Origin: Hetaerina americana
Lineage: Eukaryota > Arthropoda > Insecta > Odonata > Calopterygidae
Length of the DNA stretch: 64,000 nt
Assembly: GCA_022747635.1 (NCBI GenBank)
Contig: JAKTNV010000005.1
Coordinates: forward strand, 87,005,969-87,069,968
Direction: 5' to 3'
Under the pieces are notes generated by a model that searched no databases, was not told the DNA's origin, and was given only the letters and a program-made list of their open reading frames with translations. Made by a program: the position numbers and the translations under genes. The first letter of the stretch is position 1; every line of letters starts with the position of its first letter. Shown piece after piece: positions 47,401-61,077 of this stretch.

Positions 47401-49529
47401 CCGCAAATGAATGATTCCATTTATATTTATTTATTGGAAAAGAAACAGGCCGAAATCACGTCCCATGTATTTTAAACACCTTACAACGAGCGGGTGAGTT
47501 TCTTCGGTGGGCGAGAATCCTTCCCACGGGGAGGAAGAGGGGGGGGGGAATGTGGGTGGAGGGCGTGTTGGTGACCGCGACTCCGGAAGCGAGAATGGAA
47601 TCCGCAGCGGGATACGTCGCCGCCGCCTCTACTGCGGACGTCGTTAATCACGTCCCCCTTCACCCAGTTGAAAAATTCCCGCGGGAAGAGTCACTGTCCC
47701 GTCCAGGGGGAGGGAGGGGTCCACCCTGGGCGGTGTCAATAAGTATTCCAGGGGCAGGTCACCGACTGAATGCATAACGATACCTACTAAGATACCAACG
47801 AACATACGTAAGATATCAGCAGGCATTTGTCCATTCGTATATTCGTGGAAGCAGTCCTCTGAACATCTTCATTATTTTGACAACCTTTTTTCAAACAGGC
47901 TCAAACTTTCACAAATCAAAAAGTATGTAAATGTACCCATTTCATTATTGTTCCCAACTATTTCTCTTCCCCCATTTCCTTTATGGTTCCTTCATTAAGA
48001 AGACTTTTATTGATTTGGTTACAGTTTCTCCCGTCTGAATCCATGGTAACAATAACAAACTATATTGCGTTTTGAATTAACAATATGGTGTTTTTGATGA
48101 ACGGCTTATTCTACGCTATGGCGGATACGAGAGGCCAACACATTTGAAGGATTTAATCTATTTTTGGATGAGGGAGGTCACAAACACACGTAGCTGTCGT
48201 GAAGGCGTCGTGCTCCTTACGAACACGTAAGTGCTATTATGCATAGCATGCACTAGCCAATGAGGCTGATGGCAGTTAATTGCGGCGAACTGAAACTAAA
48301 ATAAATTAAGCTGAAGGGTTGAAGTGTTCAGGAAGCTTAACTTCCTGAGCCATTCAACGCGAACCATTCACAGTTAACTACAAAGCGGGATCGCCCAGCG
48401 ATCGGATGAACAGCTCATGGACTATTTACTGTGAATTATGGGGGTTGTGCTGTGACTTCACAAGCCAAAGTGCCACCACCTTGGTTCAACGCATTAATGA
48501 CGAGAGAGATGGAAAGTAATATATCATCCATTCGCGCGTACTTCGTAAATAGACATATGATGCGAACATACAGTTTATAAGCACACAGGCAATTATTATT
48601 TTGTTACACGCTCGCCAAAATGTATTTTGGACTAATTCCGAGGCGCCAATTTTTGTAAACCACGCGATTTCTGATGTTCTTAATCGCATATATATGTATA
48701 TATATATATATATATATATAATTCAAAAAAGCATTTTGATACTTTTACGTTAACGCTGTTACAACTCTTATGTAATTACAGTTTTTCGCGAGAATGACAT
48801 GTATGTATCCCTCCACCAGTAATGCAAAATTTTGCTGGTGGTTGTCCTCCATTACCATAATAGCATGTAGGGAATCTTTGGCTCCTTTTATGTCGATTTA
48901 TATGAAACTTAAAACGGGAAGATCCCATTTTATCACCGCCATTTGATAGAGAGCACTTAAATGGCACAAATTCAGAAAATTTAATCAAAATGACGGGTGG
49001 GAGTAATTTACATCTCTTGGAAATTCCCTAAATTACATCGGATAGTTCACGAACTAACTCCTATTCTGTCAACGGAAATTCATAGTTCACTTAGTTCACT
49101 GAAAGGGAGCGTTCCATTGAAGTGGTTCACCGACAAATGACCAACAGACGGTCCACAGGGTGCATCGCTGCTGCGTGGACGACGTCCCGGAGATGGATGC
49201 CATGATGGGAGAGGGGCGAAAGCCTGAGGAAATGAACCGGGAGGGGGGTGGGAGGAAGAGGAGGTGGTCACGCGCGCAACAGGGTGGGCGGGGGGAGGGA
49301 GGGCGCTGCTCTCGCGTATTCGGCGAACGTGTGGCGATCTTTGCGACACGCTTCTTCGCCACGCGCTTCGCTTCTGTTCCTCCTTTCGATGCATACCGAG
49401 GGTCTCCATGATACTTGAAAATCACCACACCCTAAGATTTATTAAATGGTCGAGAATCATCCAGGTTTCCTAGGCAATAACTTCAATAATTCCATGCAAA
49501 TATTTTTATGAGAAAAACAAGTTAGCACT
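47401..49529. other. Stretch with no recognised gene
   Basis: GC-rich, CpG-containing patches at 47500..47720 and 49130..49400 have open frames on both strands, but no recognisable protein. A short (TA)n lies at 48690..48721. Confidence 0.4.
48690..48721. repeat. (TA)n microsatellite
   Basis: About 15 TA units with one TG interruption. Confidence 0.9.
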
Positions 49530-49618
49530 TTTCCACAATAATAAGCCTGAATATGGTTCGATGAACTGAAACGCGTTCTACGTTACAAATAAATCTGTGG
49601 AAAACTGCAAATTTCTTT
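49530..49618 (+). ncRNA. Hammerhead-like module flanked by inverted tails
   Basis: AGCACTTTTCCACA, then CTGAATA, hairpin GGTTC-GAT-GAACT, GAAA, CGCGTTC, then AAATAAATCTGTGGAAAACT and GCA. The outer AGCACTTTTCCACA and TGTGGAAAACTGC are inverted copies. The core box has a G-to-T change, so it is probably inactive. Confidence 0.45.
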
Positions 49619-49867
49619 TTATCATGACGACGAACTTCCTCTACATCTCTCCTGAATCTGTTGCATTTATTTTTAGTTGGGACAGATGTCGGCCGACCGT
49701 TCTCGCAAAACTTAACGCACAATTTTGAACTTCGCTGACCACCAATCATGTTTCTTAAGATACACTACAAAACTTAAATGAAAACAAAATGGTACAAGTT
49801 ACTAGCTACTGAAGTGGAATCGTTACTACAATTTTTTGAGTGTAGCCGAATTATTGAAGCTTGTTTA

Positions 49868-50065
49868 ATTGTGGAGAAGGTGCTAGTCCAGTGGGTATAG
49901 TGCTGAGTTATTTACTAGAGGATCCAGGTTCGATTCCCGGCCACACCCCTGGGCGCCCTCAGTTCACCAAAGCTGTGTGATATTTTTGTGTCTACCAGAT
50001 CTTCCTGGGAAACCACAGACGGCACAGGGGATCGTATACCAACGACAACAATAGATATATACGGT
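49868..50065 (+). mobile_element. tRNA-derived SINE (older copy)
   Basis: The tRNA-like head GGTGCTAGTCCAGTGGGTAT and box B GGTTCGATTCC are followed by CCAGATCTTCCTGGGAAACC and GGCACAGGGGATCG. Same family as 23530..23766. Confidence 0.7.
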
Positions 50066-50513
50066 TTGTTTATTTTTGAGACCTCCAAAATGTAATCAAT
50101 CAACTCATGGATTTGAAAAGAAACAAAAGGACCAATCATGTATCGCCACTGTGTAGAAAAATGCACACATCGCTGCGCGTGTTGACGAACGTGAGCTCTT
50201 GACTGGTTAAATCCATTTATTAGTTTTTAAACCGAAAACAATAGCGAGTGGGAACCGACCGACAGAGAACTTTGATTATCAATGAACCAAGTTTTCTTAA
50301 CCAGAATTATTTAACGAAAATTTGGAAAAATATTTCTGACCACGTGAAAGATGCCTTAACCAGAGCGCTTTCATTGAAGTTTGAGTACTTGAGACTGGTA
50401 AGGATTGATGCTGTGTAATGGTATATCCAAGGTAGAGAGTGCCTGATTTATTTTCATTTATTTAATTGCGTGTGATTGGCGGGCCGCTGGCGCAGAGATA
50501 ATTCTCTCGCAAG
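50066..50513. other. Stretch with no recognised gene
   Basis: AT-rich; nothing recognised. Confidence 0.4.
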
Positions 50514-50611
50514 CCCTCTCTGTGTGTCCTACTACTCCCCTACCCTCTCTGTGTGTCCTACTATATAGCATTGATCCTTAGTGCTTGATAAGCACTAAGG
50601 ATCAATGCTAT
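50514..50611. repeat. Direct duplication followed by a perfect 22-bp hairpin
   Basis: CCCTCTCTGTGTGTCCTACT occurs at about 50514 and 50543. It is followed by a hairpin with arms TAGCATTGATCCTTAGTGC.. and its complement (50565..50586 and 50590..50611) around a 3-base loop GAT. Confidence 0.9.
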
Positions 50612-52955
50612 CTAGTACACCTTAGCAATAGCGTTTTTTGTTATCATATCTTGGTTTAATCGTTTTTTCTGTTCTAACCCCTCTCTATATCATTTTAGTT
50701 TATTTTTATTTAATTTGAATTATATATTTATTTTATTTTTTTCCCTCTCTCTTTCTCTTTAATTTCCCTCACCATATCCTTTGCCCATTTGTAAGAAGAG
50801 TACGGCTGGGGTTGATTCTTCGAAAGATCGTCTTAAGGTTACGTTCGACATGAATCATGAGAGGGTAGGGGAGGGGCAGAAAGGGGTGAATAAGAGAAGG
50901 TAGAGGTGGATGATATCGCATCATACGTATCAAGGCATTGTCCCGAGCGATGTTGAAATATTGAACGGTGAAGTGGGCCGGATTCCGCCATGGAGGAGGA
51001 GGAGGGGGAGAGGGGAAATTGGGGGAGGGGAGGGAAGCAGAGGGGGAGGTGTGTGTGTGTGTGTGTGTGCGAGTCAGATCCTTGAGAAGAAGCGATGACG
51101 CCATCTGAATGTGAGAAAAGGATGCGAGGGTGTTTGAGCAGCAGCAGAGTTTTGGCATCGGAGAAGGATTTGCATTTTTTCCTCTCCAGGCGACGATGCA
51201 GCGGGCGAGAGAGACAACAATGTGGAGATGGGCGCAAGAGAGGGGGGGGGGGCGAGAATAAGCCGTGGAGGATTCCAGGCGTTCCTCGTTTCCTCGATAA
51301 GGGACGAAGAAAAAGGTAAAGAGATCTTATCCCTTAGGAGACTGGATTAAAAATATGCGTTTGTGGGGCCACAACAGTTCCCCTTCCAGGAGCATATCAT
51401 TCGAAGTTGGAAATGCGCTCGGCGAAAAAATATTCACGGAGGAGAATACTGTTTTTATTCAGATCCCTTGAAAATTTTAAATGTCAAGTAATTATATCAA
51501 ATAAAAAAAAGAAAAAAGGCGCCTCGGCCCAGTTCATACGGCACATTTCTCTAACGATGTAATTTCCTTAAGTGGAGTGCGAAATGAGAGGTTTTTTTTG
51601 CAATTTTCTTTTTTTTAAAGGAACTTTTAATCTCGGAATTTTTAATTAATCACACTCGAGGAGCGTTGCAGAAAGGAAGAGAAAGTGGAGAAAATGTCTT
51701 GGATTGCGCGTGTGTGTGTACGAGGGATTCAAAATATGTGAGTGCCGGAGACCGTTGAATTCTGCCGCAGGGCAAGCTATTTCTGGCATGAACTCTTTGT
51801 TTTTTATCCAAGGGTTATTATGTATTTATGTTGCACCGTCGGGTTGCTGTTCTGAGCTTTTATTTCGTTGCCATCGTTGTCAAAATACAAAATGGAACGA
51901 ATTTGAAAAACTTGAAATGGTGATATTCCGTGGTATCGGGAGATGCGCCATTAGAGGAAAAGGCACAAATTTCCGTACGAATCGATTCAAATAATGACTC
52001 GCACAAGTAATAAAAACATTATGATAAACTTCATTACGAGATGGATTTTCCAATAATAGTAATAATATCCCATCATATACATTAATATATTATCATATCC
52101 ATTTTTCCTTTCTTTTTAGATGCAACCACCAATCAGAGGTGAGGATAGCGTGATTGTTGATCACCAAGGCGCGTTATTTGTAAACAACAGGCGAAAATGG
52201 CGAGTGGTTGTGAACAGAATCTACGGAAGAAGACACCACAGAAATTTTAATTTTCAATGGATTCAGAATATCATCGCCAGCACAAGAGAAAGACGGTGTG
52301 TGTGACAAAAAGTTCTTCTAAGCCGTCGTGTGGAGTGTTTCCTCCGATAAAGATTAGCTGCATACGCACGCAAGCTTTGTCTGTGTGACACGAAATTTAT
52401 GAAATGTCGCATTCGGCTGCAAAAGGGACGCGGTTGGTCCAATTTGGAAAAGGATTTGAAACGAACGACATTATCAATTCTAATCCGTACTCACAGTCTT
52501 TGCTACGCGCACGAGAAAATGTAAAATTCAGTGCACCAAACATAACCCATGCACTAACGTGAGACCTGTATTTTCCATGCAAGAGCAACTTGAGCAAATT
52601 GGATGGCTATTACACCGCGGGGCTGAAGTAAAAGTCATGTTTCAAATAAACACCAACCGCATGTCTTGACGGAGCAATTAAATGTGTCAATCGGTTTCTG
52701 CCTACCAAACATTCTCACTCTTTGAGCAATTGAACATGAATACCAAGCAAAAAATGCCGATAAGATCATCAAAATTAAACTTTTAAAAATTAATCAACTC
52801 GAATTTAAGACTGAAGATAAGATTGAAGTTGAACGGAATAAGAAAGTATAATTTTATTAATCGCAGTCATTTGATAAAAAGGAGCGTAACCTGAAATTTT
52901 GCCCGTTTGTCGATTTGTATCGTACTCAGAATTATTTGTGTCAAGTATGCTTCGT
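50612..52955. other. Stretch with no recognised gene
   Basis: Plus strand G/A-rich near 50985..51060 and 51230..51255, with a (GT)n at 51050..51068. No product recognised. Confidence 0.4.
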
Positions 52956-52959
52956 AGCA

Positions 52960-53040
52960 TAGCGTACACATAACATACACATAACATAAATAACATACAC
53001 ATAACATAAATTACATAGCGTACATATGACATAAATAAAT
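52960..53040. repeat. Short tandem array of ACATAACATACAC units
   Basis: Imperfect CATAACATA(A/C)A units repeat about five times. Confidence 0.7.
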
Positions 53041-53159
53041 ACGTATTTGCTTGTACATTATATTTTGTAAATATATTATTATATATGTATTTCATGTGCA
53101 CATACTATTGAATAAATGAAATACTCCATTAGCTGTAAACAGTTTGCATACACTAAACT

Positions 53160-53285
53160 TATACTATACTTGTATATATACTATATATATGCTATATATA
53201 GTATATATAATATACATCTATATGCATATAGTATATATATATATATATATACATACTATATACATATATCGTATATATATGTACT
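53160..53285. repeat. Imperfect (TA)-rich palindromic patch
   Basis: ATACTATATATA, GCTATATATAGTATA and related units. Confidence 0.75.
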
Positions 53286-55215
53286 AATTTATAAACTTTA
53301 CCACGCTCTCATACGTTCTATGGTTAATTCATACGTAAGGCACCTCCTATTCCAACTTGATTGATCTCAAATAAAATATGAAGTGAATTGCGTTGCTTGA
53401 AGAAGTCTCCATTATGCAACCAAGTAGGCTCCATCACGAACAGACGATTGAGAAACAGTCGGATGGAAGGGCAAAGATTAAATACGTATTTTTAAAAAAC
53501 CAAGACGTGTTAAAGATCAAATTAAAGAGCGCCGCCCTCCAGGAGAATAAATTGCAAGGCGTACCTTAAGGGCCTTCTTTATCTGAGAAGCGCAAATTTC
53601 TAATTCATATGCTGATGCCACATTCAAGTATTTAAGCTGTGATTTAAGGCAGGCGACAATAGAAAGACAATTCAGAGCTGGCTGCAGGGCGCTGAAGGGA
53701 GCGAAAACCCTTTTGGTTTTCTAATGAAAGGAGGTAGAGGTTCCAAGTTTCTGAAAATGTTACACAGTGCAGTTACTCCGTGATTAAGCTCACTCATTAT
53801 TGTGACGTCGGAGACAAAATTTCACTTAATAAATCAATAAAATCTAAATATATTATTCATATTGGCAACGCTATGGAGGAGAGGTTCTGTTACTAGTCAG
53901 TTTTAATTAAAATCGTGACACCGCAATGAAAGAGCCTTCTACGAGTAATAAAACCCAAAGAAACTTGAGAACCAGACATTTTGCTTCGAGCGGATGTCCC
54001 CGACCCCTGACTTAGGTTATTTAAATCAGCGCTATCCACTGTCGATTATTTCGTCAGCTCGCCCCTCCCCCTTTTTCTCTCCGGGTAATGTAGCGGGTGG
54101 GAAGGGGGGGGGGGTGAAATTAGGTCGGTTAATGGATGGGAAATGGATACAACTATGTAAATGGATAGCGAAAGCATTCGCATCTTCTCAACCTTCTTAT
54201 GTCTTATATATGTATGCACATCCCTGAAATGCACTTCACGGAAAATGCTTTTGACTCATTTAACGCAGGGGAACAAATGATACAGAATACTGCGAAATGA
54301 AATATATCCCAGAGAACGCCTGACGAGAGAGAAAACTGGGAAAAAAGAAGCAAACTTTCGCAACATTAGGAAGCCATGTGTAAATTCGTAAATCATTTTT
54401 AGTTAATTCCAAATAGAATGACATTGGTATTTGAAATGGTGGCTGAGAAGCCGTCGTATTTAGTTTGATGTAGATGAATCCAACAAGGAAGACCTGTTAC
54501 TTTTTCTACGCCGTACGTTAAGAATCTAAGCTTTCTTTAGATGGTTTTATTTTCCATGATTATTTAGCGGTCCAGTCGCACAAAAATCGCTTAACCATAA
54601 TTATTCAGTGAACAACTATCGGCTAAAGGAACACGAGGCAAAAATAATTACAGCGAAAACAATATTTTCCTTTTACACCGATATGAGTTGTCAAATATGT
54701 GTGCTCTTTCGCCGACGACACAGCTGTGCAGAGAGATATCCGTATTCCCGAGGATGGAGTAATATCAATAGATAACATGGATGGAATAGTATGCACGACC
54801 AATTTTCGCTTATAACTTGAACCAAGGCCGGATCACGATGACGCCACAGGAAATGGCAGAAATCGTAGGCGAGGCAATGAATTACGAACCCGGCTCACAT
54901 CTATGCACATCCGGACCCTGCGTGGGATAAACGAGCGGCCGGCTAATGCGATAGCACATTAAAAGAAATACCATCAGAGTACTTCTGCAAGGAATAAAAA
55001 AATGATATTAGTCGTTTGGGGCCATCTTTTCCTTATCAAAGGGACATCAATGCGGCCGCACCGCTATCGTTATCAACGCGAAGGATGACGCTAACGCTCT
55101 CATCGTTCTTAAAATACCACGCAAACGAATCCAGGAACCAGGCGCGATTCCTGGCGCTGCCGAGGAGCAAAGAATGCATATAGGTATAAACGTGAAAGAT
55201 GGAAGAAATATACTG
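53286..55215. other. Stretch with no recognised gene
   Basis: AT-rich with a G run near 54103; nothing recognised. Confidence 0.4.
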
Positions 55216-55217
55216 CT

Positions 55218-55263
55218 ATATATATATATAAATAAATAAATATATATATATAAATAAATAAAT

Positions 55264-55350
<87 letters not shown>
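55218..55350. repeat. (TA)n with TAAA interruptions and (CA)n end
   Basis: Mixed TA and AAATAAATAAATA units, then about 35 TA units and 8 CA units. Confidence 0.95.
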
Positions 55351-57239
55351 TCTCATCTTACTTCCATGCCTAACGACTTCCATTTCCGAAATATGGTGAG
55401 GTGATATTAGTATGGGATTTTTATTGTGTTTTGGCGTGTTAATTAGGGCTTAAGAGTATCACAGTAGCGGGTGGGGACAGGTTCAATCAAAGTTCTACTC
55501 TAAGACGGTAGACAAGTAATATTAGTAGTCATATTAAAAAGTATTTATTTAATTAGAATATCATTCTTCGTTCGTCAAACTATTATACCTTAATATGCCA
55601 ACTATATACTACTGTATATACCACGAGCAGCATATAAACTACATACTACATGAACACCAACAAATCTATCCGGAGTTAATTCCCGTAATTCAATTATAAT
55701 ATATTTCCCCAATCTACGCGCTTCCATCTCACGCGAAACCTGACACTGGAATCCAGCCATGGGGAATTGAACTGCAACTCAGTACGATCCATGCATACGA
55801 TTATTATTTAACCATACAAGTTATACTAACACATTTATGGAGCCCGAGACAAAAAAATAGTTTCACTTAAGTAAAAATCAAGACTAACATTTAGAGTAAA
55901 AACCCATTTTAACAGTAACGTGAACAATCTGGAGAAAACTCCGTGGCGAAAAATTTGCCCAATTTTCAGAGGAAAATATAAATTCTAATACTAAAGGCAA
56001 GGCAAGAATTGTTATGTGACCATTGTACCAGTTGCATTTTTGTATATTATTTTTTTATCTCACAATAAAAATAGCACCTGACAAACAGTTGCATTTCTCT
56101 AATTGTGACGGAGGCGGATGGAGTGAACTGTTCAGTTTCAAAAGCTTTTCTTTTTCAAAGTCTTTTCTTCTTCCTTCCTCGCGTTGATAACCACACTAAA
56201 AATAATCCAAATATTTCTCGAGACAAATTCATACTGCGTCAAATGAAGGACATTTTTTTCAAAATAATAAAATAAAACACGTTAAGTAGAAATGTTTGCA
56301 AAAATGGGAATAAATAAACGAGTCAAGGAAAGTCACTCGAAAAAATTTGCTTTTTTTTAAAACCTAAAAGCACCAAGTTTTTATCGCGCTACTTCCCTCT
56401 TCCGTGAAGTTTGTTGCCAACACCTGCACTTACAAACAAAGGACAACGAACGCCATCACTCGCTACTTTGGAGATAAAGACGGGTAGAGGAGGGCGCAAG
56501 ACCATTCGAGGAATCTTGGGAAGGCCGTGGATGGTTGAACGCTTTATCTTCGCCTCAAGGTTTAATTCGTGGGTCGCTTTCAGTAAGTGCTCCTTTTTTT
56601 TAAAAAAAAGCAAAAAAACAATCAGCCGGACGCCTTCGGGGAAAAAATAAACGCGGCTAGGAAAAAGGGGATGGTGCGTGGGAGAGGAAGAGGGAAGGGA
56701 GTAGAGGGAGGGAAGGGAGCAGAGGGGGAGTAAGGAGGAGGAGGAGGGGGTTGGGGTGGCGAAGGGAGTACGTGGTGGACGCGGGGTTAAAAACGACAGT
56801 GGGGGAGGAAAGTTCTGACAATCGCCTTTCTGCTACGAGCGACGGCGGGAATCTGGCAGCACAAAGAACAGACGGGGAAGCAAAGGAGGTTGGCGAGGAA
56901 TAAAGGGTTTGTGAGAAAAGAAGAAATGCGTGGGAGTAAAGAGAGGAGGAGGGAAGGGAAAATTGTAATGTCTGAATAACACAAGATACGAGTATTAGCG
57001 GAGAATTGGAAGAAGATGAAAGAAAAATGGTGTCACGCGGATGCTCCCAGGGCCATTGTCAACACCTCTGAAGGTATTTGGGGGAAGGGGATGAAGGGGG
57101 GGAGACTGAGCTGGATTGAGAGAAAGGCCGATGGGATATACACAAACTCATAATAAATAACTAATAAGATACTCTAAGCAAAAATATCAGATTACCAACG
57201 AGGAAAGTATTTTAGAATATTCTGCCGGTATACATGGGT
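55351..57239. other. Stretch with no recognised gene; purine-rich patch
   Basis: The plus strand is G/A-rich over about 56655..57115. No gene recognised. Confidence 0.4.
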
Positions 57240-57645
57240 TCATCATGAAGTTGGATTGATTACAGAATTGGAAGGCGTGCAGCGTAGAGGAGATGGATTT
57301 GTAAAACTGACTAACGTATCAAAAACATTAGACGTAGGTTGGACACCACTCTATTGAGCGAAGTTTAAATTGCAGATTAAATCTCTTTCAAATTGGGAGG
57401 ATGTCTCTTCAGTAGTGATATTGAAAATGTATTTTTGCCCCCATCGTACTATGGTAGGAGATATCATGTCAAAAAACTTAGAAAGATTAAGTGTAGAACA
57501 GATTGATTTAAGAAGTCATTTTTCCACGAAAGTTATGGGATCAGAATAATATTGTCCGAGCGCACTTTAAGTAACAATATTCAGGTCCAAATTAATGTTG
57601 CATATTCACCCCCTTCCATACACCCTTGTAGGGTACTAAACTTAC
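57240..57645 (+). mobile_element. Jockey/CR1-type LINE 3' fragment
   Basis: Frames give LITELEGVQRRGDGFVKLT, then LDVGWTPLY, then RSHFSTKVMGSE. The end CACCCCCTTCCATACACCC matches the family 3' UTR. Degenerate. Confidence 0.65.
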
Positions 57646-57769
57646 TAAAAAAATAAAAATACGATTAGAAGACATCTGGGGAGGGGATGAAAATTAAAGA
57701 TCTGATTAGCCTCGAGGCAAGTTTCAAAATTAAGGACCGGTCGTTAGTAGATTCTGGATAATTGAGACT

Positions 57770-58420
57770 GTAAAAATGATTAGTTCCGCGAAATACATAC
57801 ATATTAACCCTATTTTTCCATATAGTCACCATTTCGTTTCAAACACTCACGATATCGTGAGACAAGCTCCTTTTATCCATGCGCATTAAAGTCTGTCAAC
57901 CGGGATTTCACGCCGATTTCGAGAAGATGCGAGAGAAGCACGCGCAGACATTTTTCTCCAGTCTTTACGAGTGCTTCGTTGACATTTTCGGCACGAATCT
58001 TACATAAAGTTTAAGTTATCCTAGAGTGTCAATCACGAGTCAAGGCAATGTTGCCGATGGAACTTATGAAAAGTCAACAGAAAGATTAGTTATCTTAAAG
58101 CGACAATTTTCTTATTCTCTATTTCGTATTCACACGCTTAACAAGACTATCAGTCGTAGCACTACAGCTATGCCACTATTTTGTTCTTCGTTAGACCTTG
58201 AACAACTTTCTTTAAACTTTTGACACCATTGGTTCGCGTTTATTTCACGCACTGTGGTAAGTTCACGCAACTGAAGGTGAATTTCCGCAGCATTAAGCCT
58301 TCTTGCGTTTAGGAATCCGCTCACCGATCGGGATTCACAACTGATGAGATTGTTTACTGCCGCACTCACTACAACACATTATCACTGAAAGGTAAACCAC
58401 AATGAACAGAAAAAAATATG
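57770..58420 (-). pseudogene. Internally deleted mariner remnant
   Basis: On the minus strand an N-terminus (FLNARRLNAAEIHLQLREL, ANQWCQKFKES) is followed, after loss of the catalytic region, by SRYRECLKRNGDYMEK and a stop. The end matches the mariner pattern RYDKCL..NGDYVEK. Frames are broken. Confidence 0.75.
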
Positions 58421-59389
58421 GTGGTTAAATGCCCAATGGATCAATTAAAACTAACGTTTGCGCGCCAAGTAATCAGTGCCGCCAGTCGCAATAGATAACC
58501 ACTTAGCCCTAACCTTTGAAACGTAAAAGCGGAAACGGCCGAAAATATCGAAGCTTACTTTTCTAAGATCAAGTTTCGATATACGTTCTTTATAAGCGGC
58601 TTTCGGAGTCTAAAAAAACACTAAACAAACCATGGCAAGAGCCGTAAATTAATTTGCTAAATTTTCACTCAGTATGACTTAGTTTCAAATTATTTCCAAG
58701 GCGACGGTAGCGATGGAAGAATCGCGAGGCGCGTATATCTCTATTAATCATTAGAGACGTCCGTGGATACGACTGCGGAAGGTAATTACTTTACGCTGAG
58801 TAGTATATAAATGTATTTTGAACAGCAACGGTATAAAATGTTGGTCGAAAAACAATCAAAAATTGGTACCTGATGTTTTTAAGATAATAATAAATCGGTG
58901 AACGTTTGTAGAACGTCTCGTCAAATGTTGTGTTTTCGGGTAGACGAACCTTCTAATACTAATAATTTCTCCTTTCAATGTGGATTGACGAAGGAATTTC
59001 ATTGACTCCGCTGACATAAATGCTAGTGCACATTAAGTTTGCCAAAATGACAATTATCAATTATGAAGACTTCTGGCTGTTTATTAAATATAAAACTGCA
59101 AGTATTGAGCGAAATTTTCTCTTAAATTTAGGTATTATTATTATTCACAACCGCATGTATAAATTAGCCGTGATCAAATTGATGTGGTCCATTGCCGTGA
59201 ACATTTATTATAATTAGCTGTTAGTCACAGAATAATTAATGACACGGTCGTGCACTCATAGACATGGCGTGTGGATTGCCATGGTTTTGCGTGACGTCAA
59301 TATTTATCAGCTGCTGTTTAAAGACATACAAAGGCTTTCTATTAAGTAAGGCAGTTGCTCTTGAGTGTTTCATCTGTAGTTGTTAGGCA
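58421..59389. other. Stretch with no recognised gene
   Basis: AT-rich; nothing recognised. Confidence 0.4.
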
Positions 59390-59560
59390 AACATGAAAGG
59401 TATAGGGATAGGATAGGAAATGTTGGAGGGAATGAAGGGAGGAAGGAAGTATTCGGAATTGAAGGAAAGGTTTTAGAGATGTGTTTTCTTAGGAGTGGCT
59501 AAGAAATCCAGACGCGATCTGCGTCCATCTAAAATCTTCCTTAAACGGTGAAATACGCCT
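59390..59560 (+). mobile_element. RTE-like LINE 3' fragment
   Basis: GGAAATGTTGGAGGGAATGA, GGAAGTATTCGGAATTGAAG and CTGCGTCCATCTAAAATC match the last coding bases and 3' flank of the RTE-like family. Confidence 0.65.
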
Positions 59561-61070
59561 CCTACCTACTAGACTATCAAACCGCACGGGGAATTAACAT
59601 AATAGATGGGGAAGGACGGCTTCCACCAAACCTTTGATTGCAATACTAATTTCGCAGGAAGAAATCGGGGTTAACTATTAGAAGGGGCGTGAGGAAAGGC
59701 ATGGGAAGTAATCGCCCAGATGTGGAGGGTCACATACACGACGGCTTTCGTTGCGCATTTGTTTATGCTACCTCTCCCCCCCTTCCCATCCGGGAATAGG
59801 GGGAGGACGCAAGTTTTTCTTCAAATTCCCATTCTTTACCCCTCCTCCACACCTTTCACCTCCTCTTTCAGCCCCCCCTGCGCCGTCCTGCCCTTCTCCA
59901 TCCCCTCCTCCAGCACAGGGGTCGACCCTGGCAAGGGTGTAGCCAAGGGTAAGGAAAGAACGGATCGATCACTTTACTGCGAAATAAGGGAGCTCCTTTT
60001 TCCCTTTTAATGAAAGCCTGGATGCAGTCGAGGAAAACTTCACGCCTACGACGCCATCCTAAAGAGTCGAGACGAGAAATCGAAATCCCGGAACGGCATG
60101 CCATTAAGTTTTCCAATTTCAATCTTCCTCGAAGTATTATTTGAGCCATAAAATCTTTTTTTTTAAGGTTTAACATTTTTTGAATTGATAGAGATGTGTT
60201 CTGGTAATCTGAGGGTTGCTCAAAAAGAGTGAATCTAAGACGGATAACGAATTATTAGGGATAAAGTGTGATGCTGTTCGAAATTCTTGAAGTATTTATT
60301 CCCTCACGTGAACACACTTTATGGGGAAAAAGTGAATGATCGAGCGAGAATGAGGCGTGCTCACATTCATCCAAAGTTCAAATATGCCCTTCGGCACAGC
60401 TAAAAGCATATATCAACGTGTGTACATGATTCTCACTTCACTCGTATAATAATACGTAATTACGCATCTCTGCCAGCAGTTCCCTCCGTTACATTTAGAG
60501 CGTGCGATTTCATTTTAACGTCGAAACGATTTGACTGAGGACAACCATTTACAGTAGGATATGAGTAAATTTATTTTCCTAGCCACTGAAGACTATTTGC
60601 ACAAATTATTAGCTCGTATTATGAACTCTAATTCCAGCTTTTATAATTTCTCGTTAAATCCAATCGTTTAAATAACGTGAACTTACTGTGAAGATTACAG
60701 ACATATCCAATTTTATGAACAGAAAGCATCGCTCATTAGTGAATCTAAACATTGTACCCATGGCAACATTGTCCGTCATTTATTGAACAGTTTAATGGTT
60801 AGTTTTGAACTTGGAACTAGAAATCATTACACTGAGTTTTGGCCTGGACCGGAAGTTAAACTTAATCTTCAGTAATGACGAGACTTTATAAAAATTGGCC
60901 TTATTGTTTCAGATTTCTCCTCGTCAGGAGATAGCTTCGATGCTCAAATAAGCGTGCACTTTTATCGTTCTTAAAATAATAAAAGGACAGGGAGCAGGCA
61001 AAAGTAGCTTTTGTAATGGATAGTCTACTGTTGTAATGTAGGTTTCGGAAAAATCAGACTGCAATAGACT
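59561..61070. other. Stretch with no recognised gene
   Basis: C/T-rich near 59770..59930; nothing recognised. Confidence 0.4.
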
Positions 61071-61077
61071 GCATTCC

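Noticed and set aside
49080..49410. GC-rich ORFs on both strands as an exon
   Set aside because: No domain, no convincing splice sites, and both strands are equally open.
49868..49945. A functional tRNA gene
   Set aside because: Box A and box B are present but the arms do not close into a cloverleaf, and the downstream body matches the SINE at 23530.
50565..50611. Rho-independent terminator or CRISPR repeat
   Set aside because: The context is eukaryotic, there is no repeat-spacer array anywhere in the window, and the hairpin lacks a T tract.
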